Shown: positions 54,401 to 64,000 of the stretch, piece by piece | Numbering within the stretch: the stretch's first letter is position 1 | Layout: every line of letters begins with the position of its first letter | Assembly (NCBI GenBank): GCA_020465985.1 | Contig: JAANYP010004711.1 | Span: 605,547 to 669,546, forward strand | Direction: 5' to 3' | Origin: Centrapalus pauciflorus | Lineage: Eukaryota; Streptophyta; Magnoliopsida; Asterales; Asteraceae | DNA length: 64,000 nucleotides | Made by a program: the position numbers and the translations under genes | Notes under the pieces: model-generated | What the model saw: the letters and a program-made list of their open reading frames with translations, nothing else | Databases searched by the model: none | Told to the model about the DNA's origin: nothing

Positions 54401-55670
54401 ATGTTTGGAGAAGGAATGACACCACAAGAAACAAGGGAATGATGTTAGCCATAATGGCTGAGCAAAACAAGATGATTCAAGAACAATTCCGGGCTTGAGA
54501 TGAGGCCGAAGCCAAGAGAAGAGAAGATAAGAGAAAGAGTAACGAGAAAGAGGGCAACAATGACAATTAAGATGAAAACACTGAGTCATCAAATAAGCAC
54601 AAGGGTTGTTGGTTTAAGGATTTTAAGGGTAATGGAGCTGTCGAGTTTAATGGATTGGGTGATGCTGTTGCCGCATTAGAATGGATAACAACAATCGAAA
54701 GGACATTCCTAATCAGCGATTGTGCTGAGAAGGACATGGTCCAATTTGCTACTACCATGTTCACCAAAAACGCAGTACTGTGGTGGAACTCAATGGTGAA
54801 TGCATTGAACCTGGAAAAAGTTTCTGAAATGACATGGGCTGAGTTTACTGAAGTCTTTACTCAGCAATACTGTCCAACTGATAAGCGCCGAATACTGGAG
54901 GCCAAGTTTATGACTCTAATGCAGGGGACTAAGTCTGTGTCCCAATATGCGATTGAATTTACGAGGCTATGTTTGTGTGCGCCTCATCAGGTGAAAACTG
55001 TGGAAAGGAAGGTAACCAGATTTGAGGCTGGTTTGGATCTGGAGATTAGGAGGGTTATGAGTAATGTTCGCTACCCTACATATGCTGGCCTACTGGAAGC
55101 CACCAGAAATGTGGAATAGATTCTGATTACGTCTGGATACACGATTGGGTCAGCCGCTGCTTCTACAAACCCAACTTAGCTGTCACCACCAAAGCACCAA
55201 CGTGAGGGAGGCTATTCGGGTTCTTCTCGCTCGTCACAGTACACATCGTAGCAATCCTATCGTCGACCATCTGGTTCATCCAATTGGGTTCGTGCGTACT
55301 CCATCAACACCGAGCCGTAATATTGTAATAAATGTCATCTGGAACACTTCGGCATGTGCATTAACGGACATGCATGTTGTTGTTGTGTAGAATTGGGCCA
55401 CTACCAGAAATGAGTGCCCATGGAAAGCTGACGCCTGTCATAAGTGTGGTGTGTAGGAGCATCATAGTAGAAACTGTAGAAAGGGAGCTCCAGCTGCTGC
55501 TCCATCATCGACACGGTCTTCTGGGAGATCTGATGGTGGTTCAGTCAACCGGCGGAACCAGCTACAAAGGACACCTGCTTATGCTTTTCAGATACCTACG
55601 GAGGAGGCTAAAAAAACCCGAAGGTGGTTACGGGTATGTTATTCAATGTAGATCACGTATATCATAACTG
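54401..55670 (+). pseudogene. gag: Gag of element F
   Basis: Start chosen at ATGTTTGGAGAAGG, matching C. An N-terminal charged segment (AEQNKMIQEQF; EAKRREDKRKSNEKEG) has two stops and a frameshift. From 54655 the gag domain is open for 154 codons: LEWITTIERTFLISDCAEKD, NAVLWWNSMVNALN, FTQQYCPTDKRR and LEATRNVE. A decayed zinc-knuckle region follows near 55315-55400 (YCNKCHLEHFGMC, CCCVELGHYQ). It would be the particle protein. TTTTTTAAATTTCAG just before the start looks like a splice acceptor. Confidence 0.85.
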
Positions 55671-58476
55671 CACTTTAGTGATTTAAGATGTAGTCTTCAA
55701 TCTTGATTTAATTCCAACAAAGTTTAGCGAGTTTGATATAATTGTCGGAATAGACCGGTTAATAGAAAATGAAGGTCACATAGTTTGTAAGAAGCGAATG
55801 ATAAAGAAAACTACTCCGGAGGGGCGGGAGATCTGTATATATGGGGATAGGAGAAGCGGGGATCTGTGTTTGCTAACGAATGCTAAAGCCCGAAAGTTAG
55901 TTGCAAAGGGTTGTGATGCTTAATTGGCATATGTTATTGATGCCAAGGCTGTGAAGAAAACTACGGCCGATATGCCTTTTGGATCTGAGTTCCCGGATGT
56001 GTTTCCGGAAGACTTGTCTGGTGCCACCTAAAAGATAAGTGGAATTCCGTATCGACTTGATCCCTGGAGCTGCCCCCATAGCTCGATCTCCTTACTGTCT
56101 CGCGCCTTCTAAGATGCAAGAAATGATGAAAAAACTTCAAGAGTTGTTAGACAAAGGCTTCATTCGACCGAGTTCATCACCGTGGGGAGCACCAATACTA
56201 TTTGTTAAAAATAAAGATGGCACAATGAGGATGTGCATTGATTACTGTGAGTTGAACAAGTTGACTATTATGAACAAGTATCTGTTGCCGAGAATAGATG
56301 ACTTGGTTGATCAATTACATGGGGCAGGTGTCTTTTCATAGATTGAGTTGCGATCAGGATACCATCAGTTAAAGGTTAGAGAGGCAGACGTACCAATGAC
56401 AGCATTCAGGACTCGAGATGGGCATTATGAGTTTCTGGGTACGCCATTCGGATTAACTGATGCTAGACAAGTCGGTGATTGTATTTATTGATGACATTCT
56501 GGTCTACTCTAAGTCAGAAGCCGAGCATGCTGACAATTTGAGAGAACTGTTAGAGTTGTTGTGGAAGGAAACTTTGTATGCCAAATTCTCAAAGTGTGAG
56601 TTTTGGTTGCAATAGATTCAGTTTTTGGGACATGTAATTTCTGGAGCTGGAATTTCTATGGATCCAGCTAAAGTGGTAGCCATAAGGAATTAGGAACCTC
56701 CTCGATCTGCTAGTGAGATAAGAAGTTTCTTGGGTTCGGTGGGTTATTATAGGAGATTTTTAAAGTACTTTTTAAATATTGCAGTTCCTTTGACTGCATT
56801 AACGAAAAAGAATGCGCCGTATGTGTGGGATGCTGAATAACGGGAGGCATTTGAGATCTTGAAGATGACTTTAAGCGAAGCACCAACTACCGGAGGGTAA
56901 TGAGGGCTTTGTGATTTATACGGACGCGTCGAGGTGGGATTAGGCGTTGTCCTGATGCAGCACGGGAAAGTTATTGCTTATGCCTCGAGAAGTTGAAACA
57001 ACACGAGAATGACTACTTGACTCACGATCTGGAGTTGACTGCTATCACGTTTTCCTTGATGTTATGGAGACATTATTTGTATGGGACTAAGTGTCAACTC
57101 TATACGGATCATAAGAGTTTGGAATACATTTTTAGTCAGAAAGACCTTAACATGAGAGAACATAGGTCTATGAAATTGATTAAGGACTACGATTGTGAAA
57201 TACTTTATCATCCTGGCAAGGCTAACTTTGTTGCTGATGCTTTAAGCCGTAAAGCATATTCCAAGGACTGTTGTTGCATGATGACTTCCATAATGTTGAC
57301 CTCCACAATTATTTGATGATGTAAAAGCCGCACAAGTGGAAGCCTTAAAGGAAGAAAATGTTGGTGCCGAGGATATAAGGGTACAGAAGAAGATTATGGA
57401 AACGAGTGAATCTAGTCTGAAGGGTGTATATGGGAGGATCTGGGTGGTAAAGTTTGGGGGCATGAGAAGGGTAATCATTGAGGAAGTGCATCAATCCAAG
57501 TTTTCTGTACATCCCAGGAGCACAAAGATGTACAACGAATTAAAAGCAGTCTTTTGGTGGCCCGGATTGAAAAAAGATATTGGTCAGTATGTTGAAAGAT
57601 GTCGGACTTGTTGGTTGGTAAAGCCGAACATCAGCAACCGTACGACAATTTGCAACCACTTCCCGTTCCAGAATGGAAGTGGGAACACATAACTACGAAT
57701 TTTTTCACTAATTAGCCGAAGACTAGGCGTCAGCACGATAGAAGTGGGAACACATAACTAGGTATTTTAGACTTGGGAGGTAATTGGGACGACCATTTGC
57801 AGTTGATAGAATTTTCGTACAACAACAGTTACCATACAACAATTAAGAAAGCGTCGTTTGAGGCATTGTCTGGAAGGAGATGTAGGACTCCTACATATTG
57901 GAGGGAAACGGAAGAAACTCAGATTGCTGGGCTAGCATTGTTACGGAGACAAACGAGAAGATACAGTTGGTAAGACAGAACATGAAAGTGGCCTGGGATC
58001 GACAGAAGAGTTATCACGATAGGAGGCACAAGCCTATCAATTTTGAAGGGGATGATTGTGTGTATCTGAAAGTATCACCTATGAGAGGTGTTACTCGTTT
58101 TGTGAAAAGAGGCAAGCTGGCTCCGAGATTTGTAGTCCCGTTCAAGATAATAGAAAAGGCTGGGAACCAATCTTACCATTTGGAGTTCCCTGAAGAGATG
58201 TCTTGCATACATCCGGTATTTCATGTGGGAAATTTTGAGAAGTCTTTCACGACTGGAAACGAAGATTGGGGTGATTACACAAAGCTGCAAATTGATGAAA
58301 GGCTACGATATGTGGAAGAGCCGGAATGTGTGCTGGATACTAAAGTTAGGAGGTTAAGGAACAAATGGATAGAGATGGTGATGATACGTTGGAAGCAACA
58401 TAATAGAGCAAATCATATGTAGGAGACAAATACAGCTATGATAAAGAAGTACCCACAATTGTTTAAAGCTAAGTAA
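55671..58476 (+). pseudogene. pol: Pol of element F: protease remnant, RT, RNase H, integrase
   Basis: A protease tail (FNLDLIPTKFSEFDIIVGIDRL, 55695-55770) lacks its active-site part. RT from about 55960: EFPDVFPEDLSG, PIARSPYCLAPSKMQEM, GFIRPSSSPWGAPILFV, KDGTMRMCIDYCELN and FLGTPFGLTDA. Then a short in-frame-destroying deletion leads to DKSVIVFIDDILVYS with the catalytic FIDD kept. RNase H 56900-57250 (LTHDLELTAITF; LWRHYLYGTKCQLYTDHKS; VADALSRK). Integrase zinc region HQSKFSVHPRSTKMYNEL and CRTCWLVKPN (57490-57630). The catalytic core is deleted at about 57700-57760 between two copies of GAAGTGGGAACACATAACTA. The C-terminal part is long and open (57898-58422). Confidence 0.88.
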
Positions 58477-58513
58477 CTTCAAGGCCAAAGTTAAAGCATG
58501 GTGGAGCCCATGT

Positions 58514-59748
58514 TGTAACATCCTAAGAACTAAAATGTTGTAAGTGGGGACAATTAGTTTAAATTTCAAAATTTATGTTGAATTATGAATGACAATTATG
58601 TATTTGGAAATTTAAAAGTTGGTTGTTATGTTAAGAAATTAAGAAATTTTAGAATTTCAATTTATTAAGTAAGAATAATTAATTATAAGTGTTAGTGATG
58701 ATAGAAATAAAGATGAAATCTTTATTTAAAGAAATCAGATAAGTGGAGGGACTAAATGTGTCAATAGCCAAAACTTATGGATAAAAGACTCTTTGAGTCT
58801 TTCATTCTCATTCTTGCAACTCCTCACCTTCAAAAGAACACACACTTTCTCTCTAAAAATCTCTGCTAGAAAACGAAATCTTGGAGTAAATTCGTGGATT
58901 TAACTGATTATTATCAAGAATCAATTAGGAATTAAGGTAAGAAACTAATTTCTTGAGTTTAAAGTTTATTTTGAGAGTTTAAAAGAAAAATTCGGATTTA
59001 TAAATCTGGAAATTGATGTTGCATGTATGTTATTCAAGTTGGAAAATATTAATTGAAGTCCCCTGAAGCTTTAGAAACAAGAATCATGCTTCGAATTGAA
59101 CAGAAAGGTAAGAAATCTGAATTTGTGTGAAGTTTTGGTTCTTGAGAAAAACTCTCTATTTTGGACTATGGACGAATTAACATGTTTGGATGGGGTAAAT
59201 GAGTTAGAAATACCCCAATAATGTTAACATAACATTACATTAGTTAGCATGTGGCTAGAAATCAATTTGGCCAATTTTTATGTAAAACCCGTAAGTTGTG
59301 AGTGCAGACCTGTTGGTCGACTCGGCGAGTCGCTCAAGGTGACTCGAACTCGGTTGGGACCCAAAATCGGAGGAGACCCGGATTCGGATGGGGACCCTAA
59401 ACTCGGATGCGTCGTGAAAATTTCTAAGTGTTGGATCCGAACTCGGTTGGGACCCGAAATCGGAGGAGACCCGGATTCAGATGGGGACCCTAAACTCGGA
59501 TGCGCCAAATCTCGGGTCAAGATTTTGGGTTATTTTTCTGATGCATACGAAATGCGACTGAGGATCCAAAATCCGGATCTCGACTAGACAAGTCAAGTAG
59601 AACAACTCGGCGAGTCGGTCCCAGTTCAAACGAAATTCGGATTGAGTTTTAAGGACCCGAAATTCTGGTTAATTAATCAAACTTTTGGGATATCTTTTGT
59701 GACACATTAAGGTGTTAAAAGATCGGTCTTTGAGCATAATAACAAACC
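58514..59748 (+). repeat. 3' LTR of element F, truncated (1235 bp)
   Basis: Aligns with the 5' LTR from TGTAACATCCTAAGAAC to AATAACAAACCA, then similarity ends. It contains a 93-bp tandem duplication (59345 onward) absent from the 5' LTR. No clear PPT; GGTGGAGCCCATG precedes it. Confidence 0.88.
59345..59508 (+). repeat. 93-bp tandem duplication in the 3' LTR of F
   Basis: CGAACTCGGTTGGGACCC occurs at 59345 and 59438. The copies share GGAGGAGACCCGGATTC and ATGGGGACCCTAAACTCGG. The 5' LTR has this unit once (about 52889), so duplication is specific to the 3' LTR. Confidence 0.88.
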
Positions 59749-60440
59749 ATGGTAGACTCGAATACATAAGCTTGGGAGCTCGTGAGTATGAGAGGGTTAG
59801 ACTACGCACAATAAACACATAACATGCATACACCTAGCATATACACACATTGCAATCTCTATCCCTGTTCCAAACAATCAACAATGTAACTCAGGTATGA
59901 ACAAATAGCATGAGATCCGTTGCCCTGCACACACGATCACGGAGCGGACCCTTCTCCTGCTAATGACCGTGTAGCACAAGCGCGCCTCCGGGTACAGGCC
60001 TTGTCGTGTATACACTTATCGCGAATCACCGTCCGTATGGAACTCATCACGGACCCCCGGACTGGATCTCATCTCATCCATAAATAACACATATATAAGT
60101 ACAGGATCATACATGAAATTCGCGTCCCTGTCTCATACCCATGCACAATATACACATAGCAGCTACACAGCTAAACTCGTAAAATAATCAGGCAATTTGG
60201 AAAAGACTTGAGTACTCACCTGCTCAATCTGCCTAAATCACGGAACTCTACAATCTCTGATCCGGCTCGTCTCGCGATCGACTCATCCCTGTTTTACACC
60301 TAAATCCTAACTGTTAATCTCAATACAACAGACGCATATAACATACTCATAATAAACCCGAACCCAACTCGGACTAAAAAAAAACCCAACAGAAACCCCT
60401 CCCCCAAAGCCCAAACAAAACCCAACCCAAAATCCCAAAC
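59749..60440. other. LTR-like fragment, no gene
   Basis: Begins at the truncation point of F's 3' LTR and ends at the LTR of I. It is GC-richer than F and resembles the U5/leader part of Tekay-type LTRs in general composition (ACTCACCTGCTCAATC, compare ACTCACCTGAAGC in the LTR of A). No coding potential and no second copy here to define it. Confidence 0.4.
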
Positions 60441-62860
60441 TGTCACACCCCGCTACCCCGATTGGCAACGAAGCGTGACGTCGCGGAAGCGTGACCATAA
60501 TCATAATGAACGACCACTATATGGACGTTTTCAAAAATACATCGATATAACCTTAAAAGGTAGAAACGTTTTACATAACCCGTAAATAATAAAGAGTAGT
60601 TCGCAAGGTACAGAGATTTAAATACATAATTAAATTATCCAAAATAATGCAAATAAATCTCCGACGGTTTGAAAAAGAATGCGACTCCTTAAGTGCGGAA
60701 GCTTGAAAGTGGTTACTTCTGAAGGCATACTTGCCTTAATTACCTGAAAATACATGCTAAAATACGTCAACAAAAAATTGTTGGTGAGCTCATAGGTTTA
60801 CGCGAAAAGACCAGTTGTATGAACATTATCAGATGAGTTGAATTTATAAAATCATAAATTCCGTGTATGTATTACATAAACCATCATGCAACCGAAGCTT
60901 AATTAGAATGAGTTTGCCCTGTGCAGTATTCCCATACGTAATACCGTGTGTTGAATATATATGCACTCGCTGTTAGCCGAAACGAGCTAACACGAATGGG
61001 GGACATGACTCCCAATAGATCTATCCACAATATACTCGCGCTTACAAATAAATGCAATTAACGGTTCATGATATAAGGGCTGATGGAATCCGAACATGTA
61101 ATACATATAAGAAATAAACAGTTTTGATGTCCATATGAAAAACAGTGCATGTATGTCCACCCCAATAGATAGTGAAAAATAGGGGCTATGAAGACTCACC
61201 GAACTTGTGATGGCAAAACGACGCGCAAAAATGCAAAAGTGCGTTGTTTGATGGGTGATGAAACCGGAGGTGTTTAACCGAGTCCTAAATGATGATAAGG
61301 ACTTAATATCACTAATATATGATAATATGTATATTTATAGATTTTTATGTCTTAAATCACCCAACATTTCAAGTTTATAAATAAAGTGCGCTTAAAACGT
61401 CAAGTTTATATATATATACAATTTTCCAGCTTTTTCGGAGGTTTTTCGGCCTACTTTGAGGCTGTTTTTGACCAAGCTCCAAAATGTTTTAGACTTTGGT
61501 TTTCTAGGACATTAAACTACTATATACAAAGGATTTTTAGAATCAAGAACGGCCATTGTTCGAGTTGTTTAGGTTGGTGAAAAATCTCGTTAAAAACGCT
61601 ATGTTGGCCATTTTTGAGCTGTCAAACTTTCGGTTTCTCAAATAATTTCTGGAGGTCTTAAACTTCAAAATAAATTATGAAAAATTGCAGATCTATAGTT
61701 AAGACATAGATCTAACTTTTGAGACAAGAATCAACTCATTTCGTTGATTTATGAATTAGTTATGATTTTTCAAAGTCGATATAAATTTTCTGCCGGAAAT
61801 CCGTAGTTTATAAACTTAAAACAACTTATGATTCTTGTTGTTTATTTAAAGACAACTTGTATAAAAGACATAATAGTTATAAAAACACATATATATCACA
61901 TGTTTTCATAATATTAACACTTTTATAATGTGTTTACATATTCATAAACACATGTAAAGAAATAACTTAAAATAAAACTAGAAACTTATAAACTTGAGTT
62001 TTTATGTAACTTGTTGTTGTTGGTGATTATATAGATTATGCAAGACTTATATAAACATGAATATAAGATGATATAAGCTAGAATTTACTTACTTTGATTT
62101 GTTAGTAGAGTGAAAATGAGTAGAAGACTTGGTCTTGAAAGAGTTGCACAAGAATACTTTGAAATATTTGAAGAACACCAAAGTTGGAAATTTTGCTCTT
62201 TCACTTGGCCTTGGGGCCGGATTTTGAGTGAGGGAGGAAGAGAGCTTTTTGTTGTTGTAGTGTGGAAATGAATGAAGCTCAAGTCCTCTATTTATAGCCA
62301 AAGGAAAAAGTCTTGTAATTATGAAAGAGATGGGAGGTGGAGATTGTGTGCAAGTTTGCACAAGCATGGTGAAAAAGTTGATGTAGATTGTGCAAGGTTG
62401 GAGGATTAAAATAATGAGGTTGTGTACCTCCTATGATGGCCGGCCATAGGAGGTAATTATAGTGTATTTTCATTTTTTTTTTGTATAAATGTATTTCAAA
62501 TGTATTCTTGTATTTCCCTTTTCTTGTAAATTCAAAATACTTTTTGAATGCATTGTTTTAATGAATTGTTTTTAGTCTTGCATAATTAAGGTTAAGTAAT
62601 TGTATTAGTGTATGATTAGTGTCACTAATCATAATTTAATTACGTACTTAGTTGAATTAATCCCACATATCGTAAATTGATCGAATTAATTCATTTCCCG
62701 ATTCATCGCACCGATGAATTTGATTCTAATTGAGTTGAGTCTTCTAATAAGCCTTGTTAATCATTTGATTAAGTTCTAATGACTATTGATTAGGCTATAA
62801 TTGACTATTAAATGTGGATTAGGGCATCATTGCTAACCTCGTTTAGTGCCGGATGTTACA
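60441..62860 (-). repeat. 3' LTR of element I (2420 bp)
   Basis: Sense strand starts TGTAACATCCGGCAC at 62860 and ends GGGGTGTGACA at 60441. The start is close to that of A (TGTAACATCCGGAAT), indicating a related lineage. The small frames near 60990-61200 and 62085-62470 are not supported as genes. Confidence 0.92.
62289..62296 (-). promoter_or_regulatory. TATA box in the LTR of I
   Basis: Sense strand GGCTATAAATAGAGGAC, a canonical plant TATA box about 565 bp inside the LTR. Transcription would start some 30 bases downstream, near 62260. Confidence 0.75.
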
Positions 62861-62872
62861 GTCTCCCCCTGT
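62861..62872 (-). other. Polypurine tract of element I
   Basis: Sense strand AACAGGGGGAGAC directly before the 3' LTR. Confidence 0.85.
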
Positions 62873-62893
62873 TAAGGGAATTTCGTCCCGAAA

Positions 62894-64000
62894 TTAGCTC
62901 GTGTTCTCCACTGCTTGAATATCTGAGAACAGGTGAGGGTATTTTTCCCGGAACTGATCCTCGCGTTCCCACGTAAACTCAGGACCTCGCTTAGAGTTCC
63001 ATCTGACTTTTATTATCGGGATCCGGCTGTGCTTTAGTTTCTTGACTTCGCGGTCCATTATTTCTACAGGTTGCTCAATGAAGTTCAACTTATCGTCTAA
63101 CTCCAGCTCGTCCATGGGTATAACGAGTGATTCATCAGCCAGACACTTCTTAAGATTGGACACGTGGAAGGTATTATGAACGTTATTAAGCTCTGGGGGC
63201 CACGTCGAGTCGGTAAGCTACCGGGCCAATTCTTTTGGTGATCTTGAATGGTCCGATATAACGAGGATTGAGTTTTCCTCGTTTCCCAAAACGGATTACG
63301 CCCTTCCAAGGCGAGACTTTTAACATTACTTGATCTCCCTCTTGGAACTCCAAATCCTTCCGTCGAATGTCTGCATAACTTTTCTGCCGATCCCGCGCGA
63401 TTTTTAACCGGTTACGAATCTGGGCTATCTTTTCTGTAGTCTCCTGGATGATTCCCGGTCCAATAATCTGACTATCTCCTACTTCAGCCCAACAAAGAGG
63501 TGATCGACACTTTCGCCCGTAGAGTGCCTCGAATGGGGCGGTCTTAATGCTTGAGTGATAGCTGTTGTTATAGGAAAACTCGACTAATGGCAGGTGTCTG
63601 TCCCAACTTTTGCCAAAATCGATGACACATGCCCTTAGCATGTCTTCCAGCGTCTGAATCGTCCTTTCACTCTGACCATCCGTTTGTGGGTGATAGGCTG
63701 TGCTCATATCTTGGCGTGTACCCAGTGCTTCTTGCAATGACTGCCAAAATCTTGATGTGAACCGGCTGTCTCTGTCTGATATAATTGATACTGGCACTCC
63801 ATGCCTTGAGACGACTTCTTTAAGATAGATTTGTGTTAACTTATCCATCTTATCAGTCTCCTTAATGGGCAGGAAATGTGCGGTTTTGGTAAGCCGATCC
63901 ACAATCACCCAAATAGTGTCATAACCTCCAGACGTCTTTGGCAACTTGGTGATGAAATCCATGGTGATGTTTTCCCACTTCCACTGGGGTATTTCTGGTT
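62894..64000 (-). pseudogene. pol: Integrase C-terminal half of element I, one frameshift
   Basis: Catalyses insertion of the element DNA into the nucleus. Residues seen: MDFITKLPKTSGGYDTIWV, VDRLTKTAHFLPI (first Asp), IISDRDSRFTSRFWQSL (second Asp), and YHPQTDGQSERTIQTLEDML (Glu): the DDE triad is complete. Then VEFSYNNSYHSSIKTAPFEA, GRKCRSPLCW, the GPY/F-like KRGKLNPRYIGPFKI and, after a one-base insertion in a run of G (about 63200, plus strand), HVSNLKKCL and the chromodomain-like end PVEIMDREVKKLKHSRIP, KVRWNSKRGPEFTWERE. It ends with a stop at 62894. The frame continues off the right edge upstream, so no true start is visible. Confidence 0.9.

Larger units (their letters stand above)
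52015..59748 (+). mobile_element. Element F: Ty3/gypsy retrotransposon, 3' LTR truncated
   Basis: Plus-strand element inserted into C's integrase. 5' LTR 52015-54186, PBS, gag, pol and a 3' LTR that starts at 58514 and stops abruptly at 59748, about 1235 of 2172 bp. Integrase has a chromovirus-like C-terminal domain (EPECVLDTKVRRLRNKWIEM), pointing to the Tekay/Del lineage. It is damaged: stops in gag, a small RT deletion, and loss of the integrase core. Confidence 0.92.
60441..64000 (-). mobile_element. Element I: Ty3/gypsy chromovirus, 3' part
   Basis: Minus-strand element entering from the right edge: integrase (62894 to the edge), PPT at 62861-62872, and 3' LTR 60441-62860. The segment GGGACGAAATTCC in the sense strand before the PPT is typical of Tekay/Del ends. 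It is the best preserved gypsy coding region in the window. Confidence 0.92.

Noticed and set aside
62085..62473. Small minus-strand proteins in the LTR of I
   Set aside because: They overlap each other in different frames and lie across the TATA box; chance open frames.
1..64000. CRISPR array, operons, bacterial ribosome-binding sites, tRNA or rRNA genes
   Set aside because: None seen. Tandem repeats present are LTR-internal and without unique spacers; all genes are eukaryotic retroelement genes.

Overview
The window is plant nuclear DNA made almost entirely of nested LTR retrotransposons; I recognise no host gene, tRNA or rRNA. All readable primer-binding sites are of the initiator-Met type (TGGTATCAGAGC), two Ty1/copia families carry long gag-pol and three Ty3/gypsy elements are of chromovirus type. 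A eudicot is certain enough. A composite (Asteraceae) is my best guess, because the extra downstream ORF of both copia families resembles, from memory, proteins very abundant in Tanacetum, Artemisia and lettuce genomes.

Layout, left to right. Element A (Ty3/gypsy, minus, 1-2927, continuing off the left edge) sits inside the 3' LTR of element B (copia, minus, 2928-12469). B's gag is itself split by a solo LTR (10039-10655) of its own family. 12470-13851 is unassigned degenerate sequence ending in a polypurine tract and a candidate LTR (13852-14098). Element C (Ty3/gypsy, plus) starts at about 14099. Its reverse transcriptase is cut at 16428 by element D (copia, plus, 16429-50154) and resumes at 50155 in the correct frame, with a 5-bp target duplication. 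D carries two further copia insertions on the minus strand: E (17775-27704) in gag and G (36910-47721) in ORF3, each with a perfect 5-bp target duplication. C is cut again at 52014 by element F (Ty3/gypsy, plus, 52015-59748, 3' LTR truncated). A short LTR-like fragment (59749-60440) follows, then the 3' half of element I (Ty3/gypsy, minus, 60441 to the right edge).

The four copia elements form two families, B/D and E/G. Their reverse transcriptases look like the Sirevirus (Maximus/SIRE) lineage. Both families have the order LTR - PBS - gag with two zinc knuckles - protease - integrase - RT - RNase H - a third ORF of about 930-1000 codons - PPT - LTR. The third ORF is homologous between the families: an N-terminal domain, a conserved GEGP motif, a coiled coil and a charged C-terminal domain. 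It has no visible signal peptide or membrane segment. In all four elements the gag reading frame stops inside a sequence that looks like a branch point plus 3' splice site (CTAAC, pyrimidines, CAG|G) directly before protease. This suggests that pol is made by splicing.

LTR comparison by eye puts G as youngest (7 differences in 668 bp), then E (about 3-4%), then D (about 6% or more), which agrees with the nesting order. None of the elements looks autonomous: all have stops, frameshifts or deletions, and the young element G also has an Asp-to-Asn change at an integrase catalytic position. Expression, if any, would come from the LTR promoters; TATA boxes are visible in the LTRs of A, E, G and I.
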